Source: Methylophilaceae bacterium (lineage in GTDB: Bacteria > Pseudomonadota > Gammaproteobacteria > Burkholderiales > Methylophilaceae). Taken from it: a stretch of 5,579 bases of DNA. Under the pieces are notes generated by a model. That model was not told where the DNA came from. It did not search any database and was given only the letters and a program-made list of their open reading frames with translations. Shown here piece by piece: positions 1 to 5,579 of the stretch. Made by a program: the position numbers and the translations under genes. The stretch lies in assembly GCA_006844635.1 (NCBI GenBank), contig SPJO01000076.1, positions 1 to 5,579 on the forward strand, in the 5' to 3' direction. Within the stretch, counting starts at the first letter, position 1. Each line of letters opens with the position of its first letter.

Positions 1-1845
1 GTGGCGATAACTGGTGCGCCACTGACCTTACCTACGATTGCGACTGCACCAGTCACTTCAGATACAACACAGGCCGTAAAAGTAACGGCAAAAGAAGCCT
101 GTGCAAGCTATTTCGGCCGTGTTGTTGAAGGCGTTAATGCGAAAGCTGAAACACCCGAGTGGATGATCAGAGCACTTGAGCGTAGCGGTCTACGTAGTAT
201 TAGTGTGATTGTCGATATCACCAATTATGTATTGCTTGAGCTTGGTCAACCAATGCATGCTTTTGATTTAGCCAAAATCAGCGGCGACATTGATGTTCGC
301 TTCGCTCAGAAGGGCGAAAAGATTAAACTGCTTAATGAGACAGAAGCCAAGCTAGTTGAGGACGATCTAGTGATAGCAGATACCTCAGGTCCTGTCGCTT
401 TGGCTGGCATCATGGGTGGTGAACCAACTTCCGTGAATGCCGATACGGCAGATATCTTCCTAGAAGCCGCCTTCTTCACGCGAGATGTGATGGCGGGTAA
501 GGCCCGACGTCAAGGGTTGAGCACTGATTCTTCCTACCGTTTTGAACGTGGTGTTGACTACGGGAACACCAAGCAAGCCTTAGAGCGTGCAACAGGGCTA
601 GTGCTTGATATTTGCGGTGGACAAGCAGGTGCAATAACAGAAGCCGTTGCCAAACTGCCAGAACGCAAAACGGTGACCTTACGTTATGCGCGAGTACGCT
701 CTGTACTTGGTATCGATATTTCAAAAGCAGAAACAGGCACTTTGCTGACGCAGCTTGGCTTTGAATTCACAGAGACTGACGATAGCTTTGCCGTTCAAGC
801 ACCAACCTACCGCTTTGATATCGAACGCGAAGCCGACTTAATTGAAGAAGTCGCACGTTTGCATGGCTACGATAAAATTCCAGCCATTACACCAGTGGCT
901 GACCTCAATATGTTGCCATTACCTGCAACTAGCTTGAGCATGAACTGGTTAAAAGACAGCATGCAATCTCAAGGTTACCAAGAAGTCGTGACCTATAGCT
1001 TTGTTGAAGAAAGCTGGGAACGTGACCTATTAGCGAATACTAAGCCCATCACATTAAAAAACCCGATTGCAAGTAATCTAAGTGTGATGCGTAGCGGTTT
1101 ATGGGGAGGCTTATTAGATGTGCTGACCTATAACCTGAATCGTAAACAAGAGCGTGCGATGCTATTCGAGGTTGGCAGCACCTTCCATCATGCGGATAAA
1201 GCCGCTACAACATCAGGTGACAATGCTTATCGAGAAGAATCACATGTCGCTGGCTTATGCTACGGATTATCAACGCCCGAACAATGGGGTAGTGATGCAC
1301 GAGATTTTGATTTCTATGATGCAAAAGCGATGGTGGAAACCTTGACGCACGGGCAAGCTGAATACCGCAAAGAAACACACCCAGCATTACATCCTGGTCA
1401 ATCTGCACGCGTATATTTGCAAGGGCAAGCGATTGGCTGGATTGGTAAGTTACATCCGAAATGGCAGCAACAATATGATTTACCCAAAAGTACTATATTG
1501 TTTGAACTGGAAACTAGCTTATTATTAAGTACGAGTTTGCCAGCATATGCTGAAGTTTCTAAATTTATTGCAGTTAGGCGCGATATCGCCGTTGTGGTTG
1601 ACGATGCGGTTGAAGTTGGTGCAATAGTAGAGGCGGTGACAGCTGCGAAGATACCATTGTTGCAAAAGATACAGTTATTTGACATTTATCAGGGGAAAGG
1701 TGTCGAGGAAGGCAAAAAAAGCCTTGCATTTCTGATACTTATGCAAGATACTCATAAAACGTTGGTTGATTCAGAAGCAGAAGAAGCAATGGCTAAGCTG
1801 CTTAAATTGCTAGAAGAAAAATTTAATGCGCAATTAAGAAACTAG
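1..1845 (+). CDS. pheT: Phenylalanyl-tRNA synthetase beta subunit, C-terminal three quarters (5' end outside window)
   Basis: This is the beta subunit of the cytoplasmic (alpha-beta)2 phenylalanyl-tRNA synthetase, which attaches phenylalanine to tRNA-Phe and edits mischarged Tyr-tRNA. The visible 614 codons lack about 175-180 N-terminal residues compared with the usual length of about 790-800; the reading frame is already open at base 1, so the GTG there is an internal valine, not a start. In visible numbering, the B3/B4 editing domain spans roughly 25-205, with the conserved GQPMHAF (82-88), IMGGE (137-141) and YRFERGVD (179-186). The B5 domain is about 222-292, ending in EEVARLHGYDKIP. The synthetase-like core is about 305-505, with GYQEVVTYSFV and HPGQSARVYL. 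The FDX-ACB anticodon-binding domain runs from about 518 to the end, with RRDIAVVV and LFDIYQGKGVEEGKKSLA. There is no frameshift or internal stop. pheS should lie just left of the window. Confidence 0.97.
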   Translation: MAITGAPLTLPTIATAPVTSDTTQAVKVTAKEACASYFGRVVEGVNAKAETPEWMIRALERSGLRSISVIVDITNYVLLELGQPMHAFDLAKISGDIDVRFAQKGEKIKLLNETEAKLVEDDLVIADTSGPVALAGIMGGEPTSVNADTADIFLEAAFFTRDVMAGKARRQGLSTDSSYRFERGVDYGNTKQALERATGLVLDICGGQAGAITEAVAKLPERKTVTLRYARVRSVLGIDISKAETGTLLTQLGFEFTETDDSFAVQAPTYRFDIEREADLIEEVARLHGYDKIPAITPVADLNMLPLPATSLSMNWLKDSMQSQGYQEVVTYSFVEESWERDLLANTKPITLKNPIASNLSVMRSGLWGGLLDVLTYNLNRKQERAMLFEVGSTFHHADKAATTSGDNAYREESHVAGLCYGLSTPEQWGSDARDFDFYDAKAMVETLTHGQAEYRKETHPALHPGQSARVYLQGQAIGWIGKLHPKWQQQYDLPKSTILFELETSLLLSTSLPAYAEVSKFIAVRRDIAVVVDDAVEVGAIVEAVTAAKIPLLQKIQLFDIYQGKGVEEGKKSLAFLILMQDTHKTLVDSEAEEAMAKLLKLLEEKFNAQLRN

Positions 1846-1872
1846 TAAAAGATCTAAAAATCAAAGAAAAGT

Positions 1873-1882
1873 AAGGCGGGGA
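1873..1882 (+). promoter_or_regulatory. Ribosome binding site of ihfA
   Basis: A purine-rich stretch, AAGGCGGGGA, lies in the 43-bp gap after pheT and ends 6 bases before the ATG at 1889. It contains AAGG and GGGGA cores and supports that ATG as the start. No convincing sigma-70 promoter was found in the gap itself, so ihfA is probably read at least partly from the upstream phe transcript. Confidence 0.6.
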
Positions 1883-1888
1883 ATACGT

Positions 1889-2182
1889 ATGACATTAACG
1901 AAGGCAGATTTAGCTGACCTTTTGTTTGAGCAAGTTGGGCTCAATAAGCGCGAAGCTAAAGATATGGTTGAAGCATTTTTTGAAGAGCTGAGAACAGCAT
2001 TAGAAAGTGGTGATAGTGTTAAATTATCTGGCTTTGGTAATTTTGAACTACGTAAAAAATCTGAACGGCCTGGACGTAACCCAAAAACTGGTGAAGAGAT
2101 TCCAATTTCTGCACGACGTGTCGTGACTTTTCATGCAAGCCAGAAGTTGAAAAGCAAAGTTGAAGATAATTACGCTTCATAA
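1889..2182 (+). CDS. ihfA: Integration host factor alpha subunit
   Basis: IhfA pairs with IhfB to form the IHF heterodimer, a nucleoid protein that binds specific sites and bends DNA by more than 160 degrees, helping transcription, replication initiation and site-specific recombination. The 97 residues match the family length of about 95-100. The sequence shows the helical dimerisation half (1-45), then VKLSGFGNFELR (44-55), the beta-arm with RPGRNPKTGEEIPI (60-73) and ARRVVTF. Pro65, the residue that intercalates into DNA, is present. The motif RPGRNPKTGE and overall similarity to enterobacterial IhfA, rather than HU or IhfB, make the subunit assignment firm. It follows pheT by 43 bp, the classical pheST-ihfA arrangement, and has its own good ribosome binding site. 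A short MerR-type gene follows. The family is known to be autoregulated in Escherichia coli, but no clear IHF consensus site is visible in the upstream gap. Confidence 0.97.
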   Translation: MTLTKADLADLLFEQVGLNKREAKDMVEAFFEELRTALESGDSVKLSGFGNFELRKKSERPGRNPKTGEEIPISARRVVTFHASQKLKSKVEDNYAS

Positions 2183-2222
2183 CGATTAATTTATTTAAGC
2201 ATTTATTGTCGAACTGAATTCT

Positions 2223-2645
2223 ATGGCAGAACCTGTTAAAAATGTGCAGTTACCACCGATACCCGCTAAACGTTATTTTACGATTGGTGAAGTGAGTGAT
2301 TTGTGTGGTGTTAAACCACATGTATTGCGCTATTGGGAACAAGAGTTCACGCAGCTTAAGCCAGTAAAACGTCGAGGTAATCGTCGTTATTATCAACATC
2401 ATGAAGTATTACTGATTCGCAAGATTCGTGAATTATTATACGAACAAGGTTTTACCATTAGTGGCGCACGCAATCGGCTGGATGGTGCAGATGGTAAAGG
2501 TGCTGAAGAAAAGGTCAGCCCTACAACAACAGAATCAGCGACTGTCTCTGTATTATCTTCAGGCAAACCGTCGAGCGAGTCGAACGTTGATTTTTCTTCT
2601 GTTCGTGCAGAAATTCAAGCAGTTATTCAATTGCTACGCGCTTAA
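2223..2645 (+). CDS. MerR-family transcriptional regulator, ihfA-linked type
   Basis: This is a 140-residue DNA-binding protein with an N-terminal MerR winged helix-turn-helix at about 18-86: YFTIGEVSDLCGV forms the first helices, then KPHVLRYWEQEF, the wing KRRGNRRYY, and the helix LLIRKIRELLYEQGFTISGARNRL. The rest lacks the long coiled-coil dimerisation helix and the metal- or ligand-binding tail of classical MerR, CueR or SoxR. Instead there is a Ser/Thr-rich linker (about 98-122) and a short predicted helix (125-139, RAEIQAVIQLLRA). No metal-binding cysteine pair is present; Cys28 lies in the HTH. Short regulators of this type directly after ihfA are widespread in proteobacteria, and to my knowledge their targets are not established. 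The start is supported by the LPPIPAKRYFTIGEVS lead-in typical of these proteins, although no Shine-Dalgarno sequence stands before the ATG. It lies 40 bp after ihfA and is probably cotranscribed. Confidence 0.9.
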   Translation: MAEPVKNVQLPPIPAKRYFTIGEVSDLCGVKPHVLRYWEQEFTQLKPVKRRGNRRYYQHHEVLLIRKIRELLYEQGFTISGARNRLDGADGKGAEEKVSPTTTESATVSVLSSGKPSSESNVDFSSVRAEIQAVIQLLRA

Positions 2646-2721
2646 CCGCGCAATTCAAAACAAACCTAGTACAACACAAGCTTTCTCGTTGTTTATCGCA
2701 TAACGACCATATGTTTTGTTT

Positions 2722-2727
2722 TATAAT
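2722..2727 (+). promoter_or_regulatory. -10 element of the tRNA-Pro promoter
   Basis: A perfect sigma-70 -10 hexamer, TATAAT, lies 20 bp before the tRNA 5' end. Transcription would start near 2733-2735, leaving a short leader for RNase P to remove. The following ACGCAGC is moderately GC-rich, resembling the discriminator of stringently controlled stable-RNA promoters. No good -35 hexamer sits at 16-18 bp spacing (the bases there read about CATAAC), and there is no TGn extension, so the -35 side is unresolved. Confidence 0.6.
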
Positions 2728-2747
2728 ACGCAGCAATGTAATCAATA

Positions 2748-2824
2748 CGGGGTGTAGCGCAGCCTGGTAGCGCACTGGTCTGGGGGACCAGTGGTCGCAG
2801 GTTCAAATCCTGCCACTCCGACCA
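2748..2824 (+). tRNA. tRNA-Pro, anticodon GGG
   Basis: A complete 77-nt cloverleaf with encoded CCA. The acceptor stem is CGGGGTG (2748-2754) with CACTCCG (2814-2820), containing one G-T wobble pair. The D arm is GCGC/GCGC (2757-2760 and 2770-2773) around AGCCTGGTA. The anticodon stem is CTGGT/ACCAG with loop CTGGGGG, placing anticodon GGG at 2782-2784, which reads CCC and CCU proline codons. The T arm is GCAGG/CCTGC with loop TTCAAAT. The discriminator is A2821, followed by CCA at 2822-2824. The first base pair, C1-G72, is the proline tRNA identity feature in bacteria and supports the assignment independently of the anticodon. It lies 102 bp after the MerR-type gene and converges on the sugar kinase gene. 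Confidence 0.97.
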
Positions 2825-2835
2825 TCCAATAATCG

Positions 2836-3771
2836 TTAGTGTTGCGGCTTTAAAGCAAGCTGTGCAGCACCTAACATTCCAGCGGTATCATTAAGCTGAG
2901 AGGTCATCACCTTGATTTTGCCGCGCAAAACAGGAATGAGATTTTCGTTCAGCGTCTGGTTAAAGGCGACTTCCATTAAATCCCATGCGAGGCTCATGCC
3001 ACCGCCAATCATGACTGTGGGTACATCAACGACTTTCAGTGTGTGTGCAACGGCGATTGCGAGCGATTGACCTGCTAAGGTAAATGCATCTTTTGCAGCC
3101 TGGTCACCATTGCGTGCGCAATCTGCGACGGCATGTGCGTTGAGCTGTTTTGTGGTTGCTTGATAGTAGCTGTATTCAACGCCACTAGCTGAAGCGTATT
3201 GCTCGACACAGCCTTGATTACCGCAACCACACTGACGACCGTTGGCTTCAATAATAATGTGCCCAACCTCCATCGCCATGCCGTGGAAGCCGGAGAAGGG
3301 CATACCACAAATGATCAAGCCACCGCCAACACCTGTGCCTAGACCAAAGTAAATTAAGGAAGCGGTTTCTGTTTTGGTTGCGTAGTATTCACCATAGGCA
3401 GCGGCCAAGGCATCATTTTCTACATGAATCTTTTGAATGTCAGCTGGTAATTGTGCGGCCAAGTCTTGGCTTAAATGCACCGATTTTAGGCCAGGTAAAT
3501 TGGGCGATTCGCTGATGCATTTCGTGACGGGGTCAATAAAGCCAGGAAAGCCAATGCCAATGTGCTGAATGTCAGGGTGCTGCTTGATAACTTTTTGAAT
3601 CCCATCGGCCATGCTGGTCACAATGGTTTGCCATGCTTGGTCAGCTGCATGGGTTTTAAAGATGGTTGAGAAGTTTGCTTCAAAGCGATTTTCACTCAGT
3701 AGCGTTGTGTCTTCAAAAACGCCGATTCTGAAATTTGTCCCGCCAATATCAATACCTATACATTTTGTCAT
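2836..3771 (-). CDS. ROK-family sugar kinase, probable glucokinase
   Basis: This 311-residue cytoplasmic protein transfers phosphate from ATP to a hexose. Its length matches ROK kinases (about 300-320). It shows the N-terminal phosphate-binding motif DIGGTNFRIG (8-17), the catalytic END with Asp120, the second nucleotide motif FGLGTGVGGG (142-151), the sugar-binding EVGH (168-171), and the ROK zinc signature His171, Cys181, Cys183 and Cys188 in CGCGNQGCVEQYAS. The adenosine motif VMIGGGMS is at 253-260. ROK members act on glucose, fructose, mannose or N-acetylglucosamine, and the sequence alone does not decide between them. The operon with MalQ and a GH57 enzyme, which would release glucose, favours glucokinase. 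The ATG overlaps the malQ stop as ATGA; an in-frame TAG at 3781-3783 with no other start codon in between fixes this start. No Shine-Dalgarno sequence precedes it, so translation probably depends on ribosomes finishing malQ. Confidence 0.92.
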   Translation of the reverse strand: MTKCIGIDIGGTNFRIGVFEDTTLLSENRFEANFSTIFKTHAADQAWQTIVTSMADGIQKVIKQHPDIQHIGIGFPGFIDPVTKCISESPNLPGLKSVHLSQDLAAQLPADIQKIHVENDALAAAYGEYYATKTETASLIYFGLGTGVGGGLIICGMPFSGFHGMAMEVGHIIIEANGRQCGCGNQGCVEQYASASGVEYSYYQATTKQLNAHAVADCARNGDQAAKDAFTLAGQSLAIAVAHTLKVVDVPTVMIGGGMSLAWDLMEVAFNQTLNENLIPVLRGKIKVMTSQLNDTAGMLGAAQLALKPQH

Positions 3772-5213
3772 GATGATGCACTACGGTTGCTATGTGTAAT
3801 CAATTCTTTTAATTGATGGATATGTTCCGCATTTAGCTGTTCCCAATTGAACTGCCACGTCCAATTGCCATCTACGGTGCCAGGTGTGTTCATGCGATGT
3901 TCCGTATTCAGCGATAACACATCTTGCATGGGGACAATCACCAGTTTTGATGGTGTCTGCATGGCTGTTTTCATTAACGCATAGGGCATGTTAATGGGAG
4001 CATCCTCTTCGAGTTGCTGGTAATATTGTTCGACATGCTGCTTATCTTCTTCGTTTAATGTTTCATACCAGCCCAAGGTTGTGTCGTTATCGTGTGTGCC
4101 GGTATAGGTGATGCTATTTTCTTCAATGTTTTTGGGTAGGTATGGATTGCTATCATCGCCACCAAAAGCAAATTGTAATATTTTCATACCGGGCAAATCA
4201 AAAGCTAGTCTAAGCGCATCGACTTCTTCGGTAATGATGCCCAAATCTTCTGCAATGAGTGCAATGTCTGGAAAATGGTCTCGAATTGTCTGTAGCAATG
4301 CATGGCCTGGTGCTAGTTGCCATTCACCTTTAATCGCATTGGGCTCTTCAGCTGGGATTTCCCAGGCGGCTTCTAGACCACGGAAATGGTCTATTCTTAA
4401 TAGGTGAAACAGATGGTTTTGTGTTTCGATGCGCGCAAGCCACCAACGAAAGCCATCAGCCTGCATGGCTTCCCAGTCATAATGTGGGTTACCCCAGCGT
4501 TGACCAGTTTCTGAGAAATAGTCAGGTGGTACACCGGCAACAACAGTCATTTCTTTATCAGCATCAAGCTTAAATAAACTAGGCTGTGACCAAACATCAG
4601 CGCTGTCATAAGCAACAAAAATAGGGAGGTCACCAAACAGCTGAATATGCTTTTCTTCAGCATAGGCTTTGAGCATTGCCCATTGTTTAAAAAATAGGTA
4701 TTGGGTGAAGTAGGTCACCCTTAACTCGTCAGCGTTGGTCCTAATCAACTCATCTAATGCTGTTTTGTCACGTTGTTTATAAGCCTCTGGCCAACTATGC
4801 CAGCATTGCGCATCAAACTGTTTTCTGAGGAGCAGAAATTGTGCAAAATCATCGAGCCAAAATGCTTCTTGCGTGCAGAAATTTAGAAACTCAGGATGTG
4901 CATCCGTGTTAATAAATGACTGATAGGCGATGGCAAGTGCTTGGCTGGATGGAAGTTTGGCTTCTTCACTTGTGATAAGCCCTTCTGTGACCAGTTGTTC
5001 TAGGCAAATAAAGTCGGGGTTGCCAGCATGTGTTGAAATACATTGGTAAGGTGAGTTACTAGCAGGCATATTGATTGGCAATGTTTGCCATACTGATGCA
5101 CCTGTTGAAACCAGAAAATCAATAAAACGGTAAGCGTCTTTTCCTAGGTTGCCATCTGGCAAAGAGCTGATGTGTAGCAACACGCCTGCTTGCTTGTGCT
5201 TGGTGTTAGTCAC
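3768..5213 (-). CDS. malQ: 4-alpha-glucanotransferase (amylomaltase, GH77)
   Basis: MalQ transfers segments of alpha-1,4-glucan from one maltodextrin to another and releases glucose, letting the cell use short maltooligosaccharides or glycogen fragments. The 481 residues correspond to the short bacterial form (about 500, as in Thermus), without the N-terminal extension of the 690-residue Escherichia coli enzyme. The order is the N-terminal GVLLHISSLP (10-19) and NSPYQ (53-57), then GDLPIFVAYDSADVWSQP (194-211) and GVPPDYFSETGQRWGNPHYDW (227-247). All three catalytic acids are present: nucleophile Asp275 in RIDHFRG, acid/base Glu322 in AEDLG, and transition-state Asp375 in THDND. The C-terminal RMNTPGTVDGNW is intact. 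There is no signal peptide. The GTG start overlaps the preceding GH57 stop codon as GTGA, with AAGGTG six bases upstream, and its own stop overlaps the kinase ATG. An intact, probably active enzyme. Confidence 0.96.
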   Translation of the reverse strand: MTNTKHKQAGVLLHISSLPDGNLGKDAYRFIDFLVSTGASVWQTLPINMPASNSPYQCISTHAGNPDFICLEQLVTEGLITSEEAKLPSSQALAIAYQSFINTDAHPEFLNFCTQEAFWLDDFAQFLLLRKQFDAQCWHSWPEAYKQRDKTALDELIRTNADELRVTYFTQYLFFKQWAMLKAYAEEKHIQLFGDLPIFVAYDSADVWSQPSLFKLDADKEMTVVAGVPPDYFSETGQRWGNPHYDWEAMQADGFRWWLARIETQNHLFHLLRIDHFRGLEAAWEIPAEEPNAIKGEWQLAPGHALLQTIRDHFPDIALIAEDLGIITEEVDALRLAFDLPGMKILQFAFGGDDSNPYLPKNIEENSITYTGTHDNDTTLGWYETLNEEDKQHVEQYYQQLEEDAPINMPYALMKTAMQTPSKLVIVPMQDVLSLNTEHRMNTPGTVDGNWTWQFNWEQLNAEHIHQLKELITHSNRSASS

Positions 5214-5579
5214 TCAGCACCTTGGCCTCTCCTCATCGTGCCTGCATTTTCTGAATGGCCACCACCGTGGCTAATGGGTTGTTGCAAATTATCTGGGACA
5301 GGTTGTTTGAGCAACTCATACAGATTCACTAAGTTAAGCCGGTAAAGCCGGTCAAAGCTTTGCACACTTTCTGAGGTGTTGTAATCACCAAACCACCAGA
5401 ACCAATCTGAGCCTTCGCAGATCGCTAGCTGCCGTGCACAATCTTCTTGTTCATCTGCCGACAGTTTTTGAACGTGTTTGTCATAGACTTTTTTCGCATG
5501 GCACAATAAGTCCCAGGCGAGGTTTTTGTCTTCGCTACCAATCCAGGTGCTCATAGTGCCATACACCCAGCTGCCTGCT
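5210..5579 (-). CDS. Glycoside hydrolase family 57 (amylase/amylopullulanase-like), C-terminal fragment
   Basis: Only the last 122 codons are in the window. The frame is open to the right edge (first whole codon at 5578-5576), so the GTG at 5566 is an internal valine in AGSWVYGTMSTWIG, not a start. The AGSW-Y-T-STWIG motif followed by KN-AW-LL, then EGSDWFWWFGDYN, FDRLYRLNLVNLYELL and a closing GGGHSENAGTMRRGQ tail is characteristic of the C-terminal helical region of family 57 alpha-glucan hydrolases, the alpha-amylase or amylopullulanase-like group. The catalytic (beta/alpha)7 barrel with its Glu and Asp lies outside the window, so activity cannot be checked and the exact substrate is unknown. 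The stop codon overlaps the malQ start by four bases. The placement argues for intracellular glycogen or maltodextrin breakdown. The final codons, encoding MRRGQGAE, also carry the malQ ribosome binding site. Confidence 0.82.
   Translation of the reverse strand, partial: AGSWVYGTMSTWIGSEDKNLAWDLLCHAKKVYDKHVQKLSADEQEDCARQLAICEGSDWFWWFGDYNTSESVQSFDRLYRLNLVNLYELLKQPVPDNLQQPISHGGGHSENAGTMRRGQGAE
5218..5223 (-). promoter_or_regulatory. Ribosome binding site of malQ inside the GH57 gene
   Basis: On the minus strand AAGGTG lies just upstream of the malQ GTG (the AAGG core ends six bases before it), within the last codons of the GH57 gene; a second purine run, GGAGAGG, lies at 5226-5232. It supports the GTG at 5213 as the malQ start despite the non-ATG codon. 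Confidence 0.55.

Noticed and set aside
1..3. GTG at the first base as a start codon for pheT
   Set aside because: The frame is open at the window edge, and alignment from memory with PheT places this residue about 175-180 codons into the protein.
1724..1752. TTGCAT with GATACT at 17-bp spacing as an ihfA promoter inside pheT
   Set aside because: Matches are only 3/6 and 4/6 to the consensus hexamers, and nothing else supports it.
1859..1871. AATCAA before ihfA as an IHF autoregulatory site (consensus WATCAANNNNTTR)
   Set aside because: The TTR half is absent; the bases at that position read AAG.
2629..2655. Hairpin AATTG/CAATT and CGCG/CGCG spanning the MerR gene stop codon, as an intrinsic terminator
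   Set aside because: The stem is interrupted by a 3-base bulge and is followed by CAAAACAAACC rather than a T tract.
2807..2824. tRNA 3' end as an occupied integration (att) site
   Set aside because: No repeat of the tRNA 3' end, integrase or other mobile gene is present in the window; an ordinary operon follows directly.
2847..2856. Ten-base palindrome GCTTTAAAGC beyond the tRNA, as a terminator or operator
   Set aside because: It has no loop and no T tract, and it is explained by the Ala-Leu-Lys coding at the kinase C-terminus.
4108..4407. 99-residue open frame on the plus strand opposite malQ
   Set aside because: It lies entirely antisense to an intact, motif-complete malQ and resembles no protein family; the same applies to the other short frames inside pheT, the MerR gene and the kinase gene.
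5564..5566. GTG at 5566 as the start of a small 118-residue protein
   Set aside because: The frame continues to the window edge with AGSW, which completes the GH57 motif AGSWVYGTMSTWIG; it is an internal valine.

Overview
The window looks like a chromosomal segment of a gammaproteobacterium with moderate GC. The evidence is the order pheT, ihfA, small MerR-type regulator, tRNA-Pro(GGG), a conserved arrangement in that class, together with an IhfA and PheT that read very close to the enterobacterial proteins. A genus cannot be fixed from the sequence. A methylotroph-like or other glycogen-storing gammaproteobacterium such as Methylophaga would fit the gene content, but that is only a guess.

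Layout. Plus strand, positions 1-2645: the 3' part of pheT (phenylalanyl-tRNA synthetase beta subunit, cut by the left window edge), then ihfA (IHF alpha subunit) 43 bp later, then a 140-residue MerR-family regulator 40 bp after that. The three probably share a transcript. A tRNA-Pro gene with anticodon GGG and its own TATAAT promoter follows at 2748-2824. Minus strand, 5579 down to 2836: three genes joined by two 4-bp start/stop overlaps. In transcription order these are the C-terminal end of a family 57 glycoside hydrolase (cut by the right edge), malQ (4-alpha-glucanotransferase) and a ROK-family sugar kinase, probably a glucokinase. This operon runs towards the tRNA gene, with only 11 bp between the kinase stop codon and the tRNA CCA end.

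How the genes work together. The left block is housekeeping: charging of tRNA-Phe, nucleoid architecture through IHF, a companion regulator of unknown target, and a proline tRNA. The right block reads as an intracellular alpha-glucan pathway. The GH57 enzyme would trim or cleave glycogen or maltodextrin, MalQ would disproportionate the short oligosaccharides and release glucose, and the ROK kinase would phosphorylate that glucose to glucose 6-phosphate for central metabolism. None of the three shows a signal peptide in the visible part, which fits a cytoplasmic pathway; the GH57 N-terminus is outside the window.

No gene-free stretch exceeds 300 bases; the longest, 2646-2747, holds the tRNA promoter. 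I see no mobile element, CRISPR array, phage gene or clearly new system. The points worth a second look are junction details: overlap-coupled starts, one of them without a Shine-Dalgarno sequence; a head-on tRNA/operon boundary without a visible terminator; and the MerR protein with no recognisable effector domain.
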